64,000 nt of DNA from UBA4093 sp036676455 (GCA_036676455.1 JAKFCW010000021.1:62001-126000), one strand, 5' to 3'; shown: positions 44,760-54,920, counted from the stretch's first letter. Numbers and translations: made by a program. Notes: generated by a model not told the origin, from the letters alone.

Positions 44760-47039
44760 GTGCCCCGTAACCGCCTGCTCCTGATTCTGCTTGCCGCTAC
44801 CCTCAGCGGCTGCGCCCACGTCAGCCGCGCCGACGGCGCCACCTACACCGCGCTGCGCGACGCGCTGCCCGCCAGCGACTGGCAAGGCCTCACGGGCAGG
44901 CGAATCGTGCTCGACGCAGGCCACGGCGGCAAGGAACCCGGCGCAGTCGGGCCTGCGGGCCTCAGGGAAAAGGACGTCAACCTCGCCGTCACCCTGGAGC
45001 TGGCCAAGCTGCTGCGCCAGGCCGGCGCCGAGGTCCTCTTGACCCGCGACTCGGACCGGGACATGAGCCTGCCCGACCGGGTCAGCTTCTCCAACTCCCA
45101 GGATCCCGACCTCTTCCTCTCGATTCACCACAATGCCACCCTCGAGCCGAAGAACCAGCTGGACGAGACCCAGACCTACTACAAGATGGACGACTCCGGC
45201 CCCTCCTACGAGCTAGGCGCCGCCATCCACCGCCGCCTCACCCGCAACCTCGCCATGCCCAAGGAACGGCTCGCCCCCGGTAACTACTTCGTCCTGCGCT
45301 ACTCCAAGGCCCCCGCCATCCTCGGCGAAGCCTCCTACCTCACCAACGGCGACGTCGAACGCAAGCTCGCTACCCCCGCCGCCATCCAGCTCGAAGCCCA
45401 GTCCTACTTCCTGGGCATCTCCGAGTACTTCAAGAACGGCAAGCCCAAGGTGACCAGCTTCGCCAAGCAGGAAGGCTCGGATCCCACCCGCCCCGTGATC
45501 GTCGCGCAGATCGAGGGCGACGGCTCCCCGGTGACCCCATCCTCCATAACCATGTCCCTCAACGGACAAAAGCTGCCCGTCAGCTTCGACGCCGCCACTG
45601 GCACGGTGATCCACCAGCCCACCGAGCCCCTGCCCAACGGCAGCCATGTGGTCAGCCTCAGCTTCCGCAACGCCAACGGCAACTCCTCCACCAAGGCCGA
45701 AGCCCTCATCACCGTCAACATGCCCGCCTCGCGCGGCGACCTCGTCAACCCGCTGGGCGCCCCGCCTCCCAGCGGCCGCATGCCCCTGATCGCCCGCTTC
45801 GACGACGCCAACGGCAACCCGGTGGCCGACGGCACCCCGGTCACCTGGAAATCGACCCTGGGCCAGTTCTTCCGCCCCAGCTCTGTCACCAAGGACGGCA
45901 AGTCGGTCAACTACCTCGAAAGCCTCGATGCCACCAAGGCCAAGACCGTCTCGGTGAGCGCCTCGACCGGGAACGCCACGGCCTCGCTCTCCTTCGAGAC
46001 CGCTTCCAAGCCGGCCCTCATGGGCTATGTCTCCAGCAAGGACGGCAAGGTCATCCCCGGCGCCCAGGTCGTCGCCATCGGGACGGAGCAGCGATTCACC
46101 GCCCTCTCCAACGAGGACGGCTACTTCTGGTTCAGCGACGTTCCCAAGCGGCTGATCGAGCTTCGCGTCGAGCGTTCCGGCTACAAGGGGCTCTCCTACG
46201 GCCTCCGCCAGAAAGCCTTCGTCGACCTCCAGATGGAGCCTATCAACAGCGGAGCGTTCCACGACCAGATCATCGTCATCAACCCGGCGGGCGGCGGCGA
46301 CGAGCGCGGCCCCGTCTCGGACCGGGCCTACCAGGCCTCGCAGCTCAACTGGCAGATCGCCGACACCCTGCGCGAGTACCTGGAAGCCGCCGGCGCCAAG
46401 GTCGTGCTCACGCGCGATCGCGACGACATGGTCAGCGACGTCCGGCGCGTCCGCCTCTCCAACGAGGTTGGCGCCACCCTCTTCCTCACCGTCGCCCTGA
46501 ACGCCGAGGGCGAGGACGACTTCCGCATCGAGCACTACCCGTCGAGCACGAAGGGCAAGCAGCTCTCGGAAACCATCCGGCAGACCCTGTCTCGCGCGCT
46601 TGGCGAATCGGGCAAGACCAAGCCGTACTCCAGCTACGTGCTGATTCATCCCGCCTGCCCCTCCATCACGGTCGTCCCCGGTCCCTTGCAGCGCTTCGAC
46701 GCGCGCCTGCAGCAAGCCCAGGTCCGGGAGGCGGCTTACGCCATCTTCCAGGGCCTGCAGCCGGCAAAGGAAGCCGCGGCGAACCTGAAGGTCAAGCTGC
46801 GCTACCGCTCCGGCGAGGCCGTCCCCAACGGCACGGCCACCCTCAACGCCCGCACCATGGGCCTCACCGACGCCCAGGGCACCTGGGACTTCGAGAACGT
46901 GGACATCGGGCAACACCACCTGAGCGTCTCCGACGGCAAGCTCACGCGCTCGCTCTGGGTGGTGGACCTCAAAAAGGGCGAAGCCCGGGAGATCGAGGTG
47001 ATCCTCGATCGGCCCGAGCTTCCTGACAACGCCGGCTAA
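44760..47039 (+). CDS. N-acetylmuramoyl-L-alanine amidase lipoprotein with a second, degenerate amidase domain
   Basis: This 759-residue protein starts at GTG 44760 after GAGG. Its leader ends in the lipobox LSGC (Cys18). An Amidase_3 domain (about 47-225) has all zinc and catalytic residues: His55 in VLDAGHGGKEPGA, SIHHNA and LGEASYL. It should cut the amide between MurNAc and the stem peptide. Ig-like domains (225-415) and a carboxypeptidase-regulatory-like domain (420-485) follow. Residues about 501-630 again have the amidase fold (QIADTLREYLEAAGAKVVLT matches the first copy), but the metal motifs are lost: INPAGGG replaces LDAGHGG and TVALNA replaces SIHHNA. A last small Ig-like domain ends the protein. 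Confidence 0.92.
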   Translation: MPRNRLLLILLAATLSGCAHVSRADGATYTALRDALPASDWQGLTGRRIVLDAGHGGKEPGAVGPAGLREKDVNLAVTLELAKLLRQAGAEVLLTRDSDRDMSLPDRVSFSNSQDPDLFLSIHHNATLEPKNQLDETQTYYKMDDSGPSYELGAAIHRRLTRNLAMPKERLAPGNYFVLRYSKAPAILGEASYLTNGDVERKLATPAAIQLEAQSYFLGISEYFKNGKPKVTSFAKQEGSDPTRPVIVAQIEGDGSPVTPSSITMSLNGQKLPVSFDAATGTVIHQPTEPLPNGSHVVSLSFRNANGNSSTKAEALITVNMPASRGDLVNPLGAPPPSGRMPLIARFDDANGNPVADGTPVTWKSTLGQFFRPSSVTKDGKSVNYLESLDATKAKTVSVSASTGNATASLSFETASKPALMGYVSSKDGKVIPGAQVVAIGTEQRFTALSNEDGYFWFSDVPKRLIELRVERSGYKGLSYGLRQKAFVDLQMEPINSGAFHDQIIVINPAGGGDERGPVSDRAYQASQLNWQIADTLREYLEAAGAKVVLTRDRDDMVSDVRRVRLSNEVGATLFLTVALNAEGEDDFRIEHYPSSTKGKQLSETIRQTLSRALGESGKTKPYSSYVLIHPACPSITVVPGPLQRFDARLQQAQVREAAYAIFQGLQPAKEAAANLKVKLRYRSGEAVPNGTATLNARTMGLTDAQGTWDFENVDIGQHHLSVSDGKLTRSLWVVDLKKGEAREIEVILDRPELPDNAG

Positions 47040-47047
47040 GCGCCCGC

Positions 47048-47560
47048 TCAGGGAGTCTTCCGCTGCTCTTGAGCGGGGAGCGGCTCGACGGCGTCCGCCA
47101 TGTCTGCCAGCGAACCGGCGAGCAGGCGGTTCAGGATCAGGATCTCGTCGGCCATGATCTTGTTGAGGTCGATCACCGCGTCGAGCTTGGTCAGGGGATT
47201 GGCCGAGACACGCTCGGGAATGCGGGCGCGACGTTTCGATATGCCATCCATCTTCTCCTGGGTATCGCGGGCCCGGGCCCGCAGTGTCCGCGACGCTTCC
47301 CGTTGCCGCTCCGCCACCTGGGCGGAGGCCGAGGCCGCCACGGCCTGCATGCGATCCACCTCGACTCGGAGTTGCTGGGTGGCCAGGCGTGTGGCCTTCA
47401 ACTCCTGATTCATTTCCCGCAAGAGGCCCATGGCCTCGGGCACCCAGCGCGCGGCGAGGATGCCGGTGATCACCATGCCGAGCACTAAGACGCTCAGCAG
47501 GGTGGTGATGGCGGCCAGGAGGCCGACCGGCGGTCGAGAAGGGGAGGGAGGAGAGGCCAT
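47048..47560 (-). CDS. Single-pass membrane protein with coiled coil, unknown function
   Basis: This 170-residue protein starts at ATG 47560, with GGAG six bases upstream; an upstream TTG at 47572 is less likely. Residues about 13-38 are one membrane helix (LAAITTLLSVLVLGMVITGI). Residues 45-100 form a long charged helix (QELKATRLATQQLRVEVDRM) likely to be a coiled coil. The family is unknown. It lies downstream of aceA but beyond a hairpin terminator, so it is probably expressed separately. Confidence 0.75.
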   Translation of the reverse strand: MASPPSPSRPPVGLLAAITTLLSVLVLGMVITGILAARWVPEAMGLLREMNQELKATRLATQQLRVEVDRMQAVAASASAQVAERQREASRTLRARARDTQEKMDGISKRRARIPERVSANPLTKLDAVIDLNKIMADEILILNRLLAGSLADMADAVEPLPAQEQRKTP

Positions 47561-47579
47561 GGCATTCTCCAAGTAAAGC

Positions 47580-47602
47580 GGAGGGCCCCAAAAGGGCCCT
47601 CC
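47580..47602 (-). terminator. Hairpin terminator after the glyoxylate-shunt operon
   Basis: GGAGGGCCC (47580-47588) pairs perfectly with GGGCCCTCC (47594-47602). On the minus strand the stem is followed by GCTTTACTT. It lies 25 bases past the aceA stop. Confidence 0.65.
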
Positions 47603-47627
47603 TGATCGGTTCGCGATCCCGCGCCAG

Positions 47628-48911
<1,284 letters not shown>

Positions 48912-48954
48912 CAGCCTGATACTCCTTCGTAAAGCATGGGAACGTCGCTGGCGC

Positions 48955-50526
48955 TCATCCCTTGAGCGCGTCGTAGGCGGGAATCGTCAGGAAGTCGATG
49001 AATCGCTCGGAAGCGACGAGGTGGTCCAACAGGACCGCCGCCTCCTGCAAGTGGGCAGCCTCCGGAAGCTTCGACAACTCCTCGTCGCGCAGCGTCCGGT
49101 ACAGATCGGGAGTCACCTGGCGGCCGTCATTCAGGCGGATGCCATGGCGGATCCACTGCCAGAGCTGGGCGCGCGCGATCTCGGCAGTCGCCGCGTCCTC
49201 CATCAGGTTGAAGATGGCCACCGCGCCCGTGCCGCCCAGCCAGGCCGACAGGTACTGCAGGGCCACGCTCAGGTTATTGCGCAGCCCCGTCTCGGTGACC
49301 CGCGCCTCGTCGATCGCCAGATCCAGCAGGTGACGCCCGGTCACCTTGACCTTCTCGCGGCGAACCTGCTTCTGGTGGGGCTTCTCGCCCAGCACCGCGT
49401 CGAACTCGCGCATGGCGACTGGCACCAGGTCAGGATGCGCCACCCAGGTGCCGTCGAAGCCCGACTTGGCCTCGCGAACCTTGTCCTCGCGGACCTTGGC
49501 CATGGCGACCTCGTTGACCTCCGGATCCTTGCGGCTCGGGATGAAGGCCGCCATTCCGCCGATCGCATGCGCGCCGCGCTTGTGGCAGGTCTTCACCAGC
49601 AGATCCGCGTACGCCGCCATGAACGGCACGCTCATGGTCACCTGCGCGCGGTCCGGCAGCACGAAGTCCGGCCGGTGCGAGAACTTCTTGATCAGGCTGA
49701 AGATGTAGTCCCAGCGGCCCGCGTTCAGGCCAGAAGCATGCTCGCGCAGCTCGTAGAGGATTTCCTCCATCTCGAAGGCCGCGAGGATCGTCTCGATCAG
49801 CACCGTGGCGCGGATCGTGCCCCGGGAAATCCCTAGCTCGTCCTGCGCGGCGTTGAAGACCGCGTTCCAGAGGCGCGCTTCGAGGTGACTCTCCAGCTTG
49901 GGCAGGTAGAAGTACGGCGCCGTCCCCCGCCGGATCAGCTCGTGGGCGTTGTGGTAGAAATACAGCCCGAAGTCGAAGAGGCTCGCCGAGACCGGCTGGC
50001 CGTCGATCAGGACATGCTTCTCGACCAGGTGCCAGCCCCGGGGCCTCACCACCAGCGTGGCCGTCTCGGAGCGCAAGGCGTAGACCTTGGACGGAGTGTC
50101 CAGCCGCAGCGTGCGCCTCACCGCCTCCATCAGGTTGCGCTGGCCCTCGATCACGTTGTGCCAGGTCGGAGAGGTCGAGTCCTCGAGATCCGCCATGAAG
50201 ACCCGAGCGCCCGAATTGAGCGCGTTGATCATCATCTTACGGTCCGTCGGCCCCGTGATCTCCACGCGCCGATCCAGCAGATCCCTCGGCGCCTCGGCCA
50301 CCTTCCAATCGCCCTGCCGGACATCCGCCGTCTCGGGCAGGAAATCCGGGAACTGGCCAGAGCGCAAGGCCGCCTGGCGCCGCTCGCGGGCCTCCAGCAA
50401 CGCCTGGCGATCCGGCTCGAAACGCTGTGCGAGCCGTTGCACGAAGGTCAGTGCCTCCGGGGTCAGAACCTCCTCATCCTCCGGCCGCAAGGGCGCTTGG
50501 AGGGTCATGCCTGCTATCTGAATCAC
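48955..50526 (-). CDS. aceB: Malate synthase A
   Basis: This 523-residue enzyme joins glyoxylate and acetyl-CoA to malate. GAGGAGGT lies just before the GTG at 50526; an ATG at 50508 is an alternative. It contains FMADLEDSTSPTWHNVIEGQ, the catalytic Arg in TLVVRPRGWHLVEKH, RGTAPYFYLPKLESHLEAR, the metal ligands near ATVLIETILAAFEMEEI and the catalytic Asp in NLMEDAATAEIARAQLWQW. It is the A form, not the larger G form. Three CGTTAC boxes lie upstream. With aceA it lets the cell grow on acetate, fatty acids or 3-hydroxybutyrate. Confidence 0.97.
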   Translation of the reverse strand: MIQIAGMTLQAPLRPEDEEVLTPEALTFVQRLAQRFEPDRQALLEARERRQAALRSGQFPDFLPETADVRQGDWKVAEAPRDLLDRRVEITGPTDRKMMINALNSGARVFMADLEDSTSPTWHNVIEGQRNLMEAVRRTLRLDTPSKVYALRSETATLVVRPRGWHLVEKHVLIDGQPVSASLFDFGLYFYHNAHELIRRGTAPYFYLPKLESHLEARLWNAVFNAAQDELGISRGTIRATVLIETILAAFEMEEILYELREHASGLNAGRWDYIFSLIKKFSHRPDFVLPDRAQVTMSVPFMAAYADLLVKTCHKRGAHAIGGMAAFIPSRKDPEVNEVAMAKVREDKVREAKSGFDGTWVAHPDLVPVAMREFDAVLGEKPHQKQVRREKVKVTGRHLLDLAIDEARVTETGLRNNLSVALQYLSAWLGGTGAVAIFNLMEDAATAEIARAQLWQWIRHGIRLNDGRQVTPDLYRTLRDEELSKLPEAAHLQEAAVLLDHLVASERFIDFLTIPAYDALKG

Positions 50527-50604
50527 GGGACCTCCTCGGCTGCCATCTTTGCAGCCACGTCGCAGCCCTCGAGGCTGCCTACGGGATCCAGCCCACCATC
50601 GGCC

Positions 50605-50665
50605 CGTTACCCGAACGTTACATTTATGCGTTACAAATTGCGAAGCGGCGTAAGGACAACCTTAC
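50605..50665 (-). promoter_or_regulatory. CGTTAC box cluster and palindrome upstream of aceB
   Basis: CGTTAC occurs at 50605-50610, 50616-50621 and 50629-50634, with steps of 11 and 13 bases, about one helical turn each. Just beyond is a perfect palindrome GTAAGG-ACAA-CCTTAC (50650-50665). The same hexamer recurs upstream of the next gene pair at 51425-51480. This looks like a binding array for a regulator of C2 metabolism. Confidence 0.6.
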
Positions 50666-50726
50666 CCTATCCCGTCGGAAGGCTCAAGGAAAAAGGGGCT
50701 GATCTTGGAGGCCGAGGAGGGTCGGC

Positions 50727-51395
50727 TTATGACAAAGGAGGCTCCGTGGGCCGCACGCGACGGTCGATCGCCAGCGCCAGGCCCGACAAAGCACCAAGCC
50801 CCAGCAGCGCCACCCAGAACCAGGGATCCGCCGGCCGGGTGATCCGCTCTCCGAGCAGCGCGTAAAGCACCGTCCCCGGCAGCACCCCCAGCCCCGTGCC
50901 CAGCAGGTACACCCCGAACGGCACCCGCACGATCCCCGCCAGGTAACTCACCAGGTAGCTCGGCAGCACCGGGATCATCCGGATCCCCAGCACCGCCCAC
51001 GCTCCGCGCCGCAGCATCAGGCTCTCCGCCATTACGAGGTGCTCGTCGCCGACCATGCCCCGGATCAAACGCCGCCCCCAGCGCGTGCCCAGCCCGTAAA
51101 GTAGCGCCGCCGCCGACACGATCCCCAGCCACGACCACGCCACCCCCCAGGGCAACCCGAAAAGCAACCCCGCCAGCGCGATCAGCAGGAAATTCGGAAA
51201 GACCGGCATGAGCTGCTGCACCACGAAAAACAACACCAGCCCCAGCGGCGCCCACGGACCCAGCCTGGAAAGACCCGCACGCATCGCCTCCAGGTCGATC
51301 AGGTGGCGGTATCGAAACGCCAGCGCCAGTAGCAGCCCTCCAAACAGGCCTGCGGCAAGGCCCGTCACGATCTGACGGACGCTCCAGGCGCGCAT
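50727..51395 (-). CDS. TVP38/TMEM64 (DedA-like, VTT domain) membrane protein
   Basis: This protein of about 222 residues has five or six membrane helices and the VTT-domain signature (VQQLMPVFPNFLLIALAGLL and the later IRMIPVLPSYLVSYLAGIVR). Related DedA-superfamily proteins act in lipid scrambling or membrane homeostasis. I chose ATG 51395, which starts RAWSVRQIVTGLAAGLFGGL. An upstream ATG at 51482 is possible but would leave only 35 bases to the divergent gene and would cover the CGTTAC boxes. Confidence 0.8.
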   Translation of the reverse strand: MRAWSVRQIVTGLAAGLFGGLLLALAFRYRHLIDLEAMRAGLSRLGPWAPLGLVLFFVVQQLMPVFPNFLLIALAGLLFGLPWGVAWSWLGIVSAAALLYGLGTRWGRRLIRGMVGDEHLVMAESLMLRRGAWAVLGIRMIPVLPSYLVSYLAGIVRVPFGVYLLGTGLGVLPGTVLYALLGERITRPADPWFWVALLGLGALSGLALAIDRRVRPTEPPLS

Positions 51396-51424
51396 GCGCG
51401 CAATCGACTCATCCCACCTCAAGG

Positions 51425-51480
51425 CGTTACAGCTCCCCTGGCCACCATCCGTAACGCCGCCGTAACGGCCCCCGGTTACC
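51425..51480. promoter_or_regulatory. CGTTAC/GTAACG box cluster between TVP38 and MetX-like genes
   Basis: CGTTAC at 51425-51430, GTAACG at 51451-51456 and 51462-51467, and GGTTACC at 51474-51480 are copies or inversions of the hexamer seen before aceB. The last three are 11-12 bases apart. The cluster lies in the divergent promoter region. Confidence 0.55.
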
Positions 51481-51517
51481 ATCCCCCCGTCAAAGGTCGT
51501 TCTAAGAGGATACCGCC

Positions 51518-52651
51518 ATGGCCACCGCCCCCGCTTCGTCCACTCTGCTCATGCGCAAGCGCCAAGCGCGCCTCGAACGCCTGGCGCTACGCTCGGGCGC
51601 CACGCTCCAGGACGTCACCCTCGGCTACGAAACCGCCGGCCAGCTCAACGCCGCCGGCGACAACGCCATCCTCGTCTGCCACCACTTCTCCGGAAACTCC
51701 CACGCCGCCGGCATCTACTCCGAAGCCGACGCCCAGCCCGGCTGGTGGGACGCCATCATCGGCCCCGGCAAGGCCATCGACACCGACCGCTACTTCGTCG
51801 TCGCCGCCGACGCCCTCGGCTGCGTCCGCATGGACGCCCCCCACGGCATCACCACCGGCCCCGCCAGCCTCGACCCCGAAACCGGCAAGCCCTACGGCCC
51901 CGACTTCCCCGCCCTCGACGTCCGCGACTCCGTGCTGGCCCAGCGCCTGCTGCTCGACCAACTGGGCGTCAACCGCCTCGCCGCCGTCGCCGGACCCTCC
52001 TTCGGAGGCATCCAGGCCCTCGCCTGGGCCTCCTCCTACCCCTCCATGGTCGAACGCTGCATCGTCGCCATCGGACTCGCCGAGTTCCGCGCCCGCGAGA
52101 TCGGCCTCTACCACGCCATGGAACAAGCCATCCGACTCGACCCCAAGTTCAAGGACGGCCGCTACGACCCCGAGGACCCGCCCCTCGACGGCCTCGCCCT
52201 CGCCATCGAGCTCATGATCGTCACCGCCAGCGGCGCCGACGAGCTGCAAGCCAGCTTCGGCCGCATGCCCGCCCCCAAGACCACCGGCGAATGGGCCATC
52301 GAAGCCTGGCTCGCCAAGGAGCCCCGCCAGCGCGCCCGCACCTGCGACGCCAACGCCTGGATCGCCATGCTCCGCACCAACATGCGCTGGGACCTCGCCC
52401 TCGGACACCGCTCCATGCAAGACGCCCTCTCCCGGCTGCAGGCCCGCGTCCTGCTGATCCCCGGCCAGGGCGACCAGCTCATCCCCGCCAGCAGCTACCA
52501 CGACCCGCTGGTCGACGCCCTCGCCAAGGCCGGCACCCCCTTCGACGTACATCCCCTCTCAGCCGCCGGCGGCCACCTCGCGGGCCTCTCCGCCATCGGC
52601 GAGGCCGCGGACGCCATCCGTGCCTGCCTCGACGCGCCCCGGAGGTCCTAG
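51518..52651 (+). CDS. MetX-like alpha/beta-hydrolase (homoserine O-acetyltransferase family)
   Basis: This 377-residue protein starts at ATG 51518 after AGAGGAT. It has the MetX-family layout: LGYETAGQLNAAGDNAILVC, DTDRYFVVAADALG and ITTGPASLDPETGKPYG. The nucleophile elbow is GPSFGGIQALAW (Ser161) rather than the usual GGSMGGMQ of MetX, and the other triad members are in PGQGDQLIP and AAGGHLAG. It may be a homoserine acetyltransferase or an esterase of this family. It is followed after three bases by a GntP permease and then 3-hydroxybutyrate dehydrogenase, so a role in ester or acyl metabolism is plausible. Confidence 0.82.
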   Translation: MATAPASSTLLMRKRQARLERLALRSGATLQDVTLGYETAGQLNAAGDNAILVCHHFSGNSHAAGIYSEADAQPGWWDAIIGPGKAIDTDRYFVVAADALGCVRMDAPHGITTGPASLDPETGKPYGPDFPALDVRDSVLAQRLLLDQLGVNRLAAVAGPSFGGIQALAWASSYPSMVERCIVAIGLAEFRAREIGLYHAMEQAIRLDPKFKDGRYDPEDPPLDGLALAIELMIVTASGADELQASFGRMPAPKTTGEWAIEAWLAKEPRQRARTCDANAWIAMLRTNMRWDLALGHRSMQDALSRLQARVLLIPGQGDQLIPASSYHDPLVDALAKAGTPFDVHPLSAAGGHLAGLSAIGEAADAIRACLDAPRRS

Positions 52652-52654
52652 CAC

Positions 52655-54046
52655 TTGGACGTCCTCGTCATCCTGATCGCCCTGGGGATCCTGATCCTGG
52701 CCGCCTACCGCGGCTTCAGCGTCATCCTCTTCGCCCCCCTCGCCGCCCTGCTGGCCGTCCTCATGACCCACCCCGCCCACGTCATGCCCCTCTACAGTCA
52801 GGTCTTCATGGGCAAGATGGTCGGCTTCATCCAGAACTACTTCCCCGTCTTCCTGCTCGGCGCCATCTTCGGCAAGGTCATCGAGCTCTCCGGCTTCTCC
52901 AAGAGCATCATCCAGGCCGTCATCCGCCTGGTCGGCTCCCGGCACGCCATGCTCACCATCGTCCTCGTCTGCGCCCTCTTGACCTACGGTGGCGTCTCCC
53001 TCTTCGTCGTCGCCTTCGCCGTCTACCCCTTCGCCGCCGAGATGTTCAAGCAGCTCGACATCCCCAAGCGCCTCATCCCCGGAACCATCGCCCTGGGCGC
53101 CTTCACGTTCACCATGGACGCCCTGCCCGGCACCCCGCAAATCCAGAACCTCATCCCCACCACCTTCTTCAACACCACCTCCTGGGCCGCCCCCCGCATG
53201 GGGCTCTTGGGGGCCGTGTTCGTGCTGGTTTGCGGGCTGACCTACCTGGAATGGCGCCGCCGCCAGGCGCATAGCGCCGGCGAGGGGTACGGGCAGAACC
53301 ACACCAACGAACCCGAAGCCGTGGAGAGTGGTTCGCTTCCCCATCCCGCCCTGGCCATCCTGCCTCTGATCGTCGTCGCCGCCCTCAACAAGGGCCTCAC
53401 CGATGCGATGCCCCGCCTCTACCCCGCGACGATCGACCTCTCGGCCATCGGGGTGAGCGGCGAACCCATCATGCTCTCGAAGGTCAGCGCCCTCTGGTCG
53501 GTGGAGATCGCCCTGGTGGCGGCCATCGCGCTGGTAATGCTGCTGTCTTTCAAGCGGGTCAAGAGCAAGCTCAGCATCGGCCTGAACGCGGCCGTGGGCG
53601 GCGCCATGCTCGCCTCGCTAAACACCGCCTCGGAGTACGGCTTCGGAGCCATCATCGCGGCCCTGCCCGGCTTCAAGACCCTCAGCGCGGCGCTGGGGAC
53701 GACATTCAGCCACCCCCTGGTGAACGAGGCCGTCACCACCACCGCCCTGGCGGGCGTGACCGGCTCGGCCTCTGGCGGCATGAGCATCGCCCTGGCCGCC
53801 ATGGGCCAGACCTACTTGCAGCAGGCCACGGCCATGGGCATCCCCCCGGAGGTCCTGCACCGCGTCGCCTCGATGGCGAGCGGAGGCATGGACACCCTGC
53901 CTCACAACGGCGCGGTGATCACCCTGCTAGCCGTCACGGGGCTGACCCATCGCCAGGCCTACGGCGACATCTTCGCCATGACCCTCATCAAGACCGCGGC
54001 CGTCTTCGTGGCGATCGCCGCCTACGTCGTCTTCGGTCTCTACTAG
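52655..54046 (+). CDS. GntP-family permease (probable 3-hydroxybutyrate or related organic-acid transporter)
   Basis: This 463-residue membrane protein has about 12 hydrophobic segments. The start is TTG 52655, with GGAGGTCC eight bases upstream, overlapping the end of the previous gene. Family motifs include FPVFLLGAIFGKVIELSG, GAFTFTMDALPGTPQIQN and MASGGMDTLPHNGAVITLLA. GntP relatives carry gluconate, citrate or D-beta-hydroxybutyrate. The adjacent 3-hydroxybutyrate dehydrogenase makes the last substrate most likely, by context. Confidence 0.87.
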   Translation: MDVLVILIALGILILAAYRGFSVILFAPLAALLAVLMTHPAHVMPLYSQVFMGKMVGFIQNYFPVFLLGAIFGKVIELSGFSKSIIQAVIRLVGSRHAMLTIVLVCALLTYGGVSLFVVAFAVYPFAAEMFKQLDIPKRLIPGTIALGAFTFTMDALPGTPQIQNLIPTTFFNTTSWAAPRMGLLGAVFVLVCGLTYLEWRRRQAHSAGEGYGQNHTNEPEAVESGSLPHPALAILPLIVVAALNKGLTDAMPRLYPATIDLSAIGVSGEPIMLSKVSALWSVEIALVAAIALVMLLSFKRVKSKLSIGLNAAVGGAMLASLNTASEYGFGAIIAALPGFKTLSAALGTTFSHPLVNEAVTTTALAGVTGSASGGMSIALAAMGQTYLQQATAMGIPPEVLHRVASMASGGMDTLPHNGAVITLLAVTGLTHRQAYGDIFAMTLIKTAAVFVAIAAYVVFGLY

Positions 54047-54121
54047 CCTGTCGTCGCTTCAGGTCAGCTTCGCTGCCTTCCGCGACAGCCGCAGGCGCCA
54101 CCCCTTCGAGGAGGAATACAG

Positions 54122-54904
54122 ATGTACGGATATCACGATCGGGTCGTCTTCATCACCGGCGGTGCCTCGGGCATCGGCAAGGCGATCGCCGAGAGCTTCG
54201 CCGCCCAGGGGGCTACCCTGGCGATCGCGGACCTGGACCGGGCCAAGGCGCAGGCCTTCGCCGCCGAGCTCCAGGCCAAGGGCACGCAAGCCCTGGGATT
54301 CGGCTGCGACGTCTCCGACGAGGCGCAGCTTCAGGCGGCCATCGAGGGCACGGTGAGCGCGTTCGGGCGCCTGGACGTCCTCATCAACAACGCGGGCCTG
54401 CAGTTCGTCGCCCCCATCGAGGACTTCCCCACCGCGAAGTTCGAGCAGATGGTGAAGGTCCTCCTGGTGGCACCCTTCACCGCCATCAAGTACGCCTTCC
54501 CGGTGATGAAGCGCCAGGGCTACGGCCGCGTGCTGAACGTCGCGTCCATCAACGGCCTCGTGGGCTTCGCGGGCAAGGCCGCCTACAACAGCGCCAAGCA
54601 CGGCGTCATCGGCCTGACCAAGGTGGCCGCCCTCGAGGGCGCCGCCCACGGCATCACCGTCAACGCCCTCTGCCCAGGCTACGTCGACACGCCCCTGGTC
54701 CGCAACCAGCTCGCCGACCTCGCCAAGACCCGCAACGTGCCGCTGGAAGCCGTGCTCTCGGAGGTCATCTACCCGCTGGTGCCCCAGCAGCGCCTGCTGG
54801 ACGTCCAGGAGATCGCCGACTACGCCCTCTTCCTGGCAAGCCCGAAGGCCGGCGGCGTGACCGGACAAGCCGTCGTGGTGGATGGCGGCTACACCGCTCA
54901 GTAA
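54122..54904 (+). CDS. bdhA: 3-hydroxybutyrate dehydrogenase
   Basis: This 260-residue short-chain dehydrogenase oxidises 3-hydroxybutyrate to acetoacetate with NAD+. GAGGAGG precedes ATG 54122. It has the cofactor motif TGGASGIGKAIAESF, INNAGLQFVAPIEDFP (specific to this enzyme), Ser in NVASINGLVG, the YNSAKHG catalytic Tyr-Lys and TPLVRNQLADLAKTRNVPLE, also typical. Together with the permease upstream and the glyoxylate shunt it completes a route from 3-hydroxybutyrate to C4 acids. Confidence 0.93.
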   Translation: MYGYHDRVVFITGGASGIGKAIAESFAAQGATLAIADLDRAKAQAFAAELQAKGTQALGFGCDVSDEAQLQAAIEGTVSAFGRLDVLINNAGLQFVAPIEDFPTAKFEQMVKVLLVAPFTAIKYAFPVMKRQGYGRVLNVASINGLVGFAGKAAYNSAKHGVIGLTKVAALEGAAHGITVNALCPGYVDTPLVRNQLADLAKTRNVPLEAVLSEVIYPLVPQQRLLDVQEIADYALFLASPKAGGVTGQAVVVDGGYTAQ

Positions 54905-54920
54905 GCGAATCCCTCCGCGA

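Noticed and set aside
42635..44842. The full 735-codon minus-strand frame ending in the small lipoprotein
   Set aside because: Only the last 123 codons have a start with a ribosome-binding site, a signal peptide and a lipobox. The upstream part is antisense to the EF-hand gene.
51745..53274. A 509-codon plus-strand frame across the MetX-like and GntP genes
   Set aside because: Its translation is almost only Arg, Pro and His. It overlaps two genes with clear family motifs in another frame.
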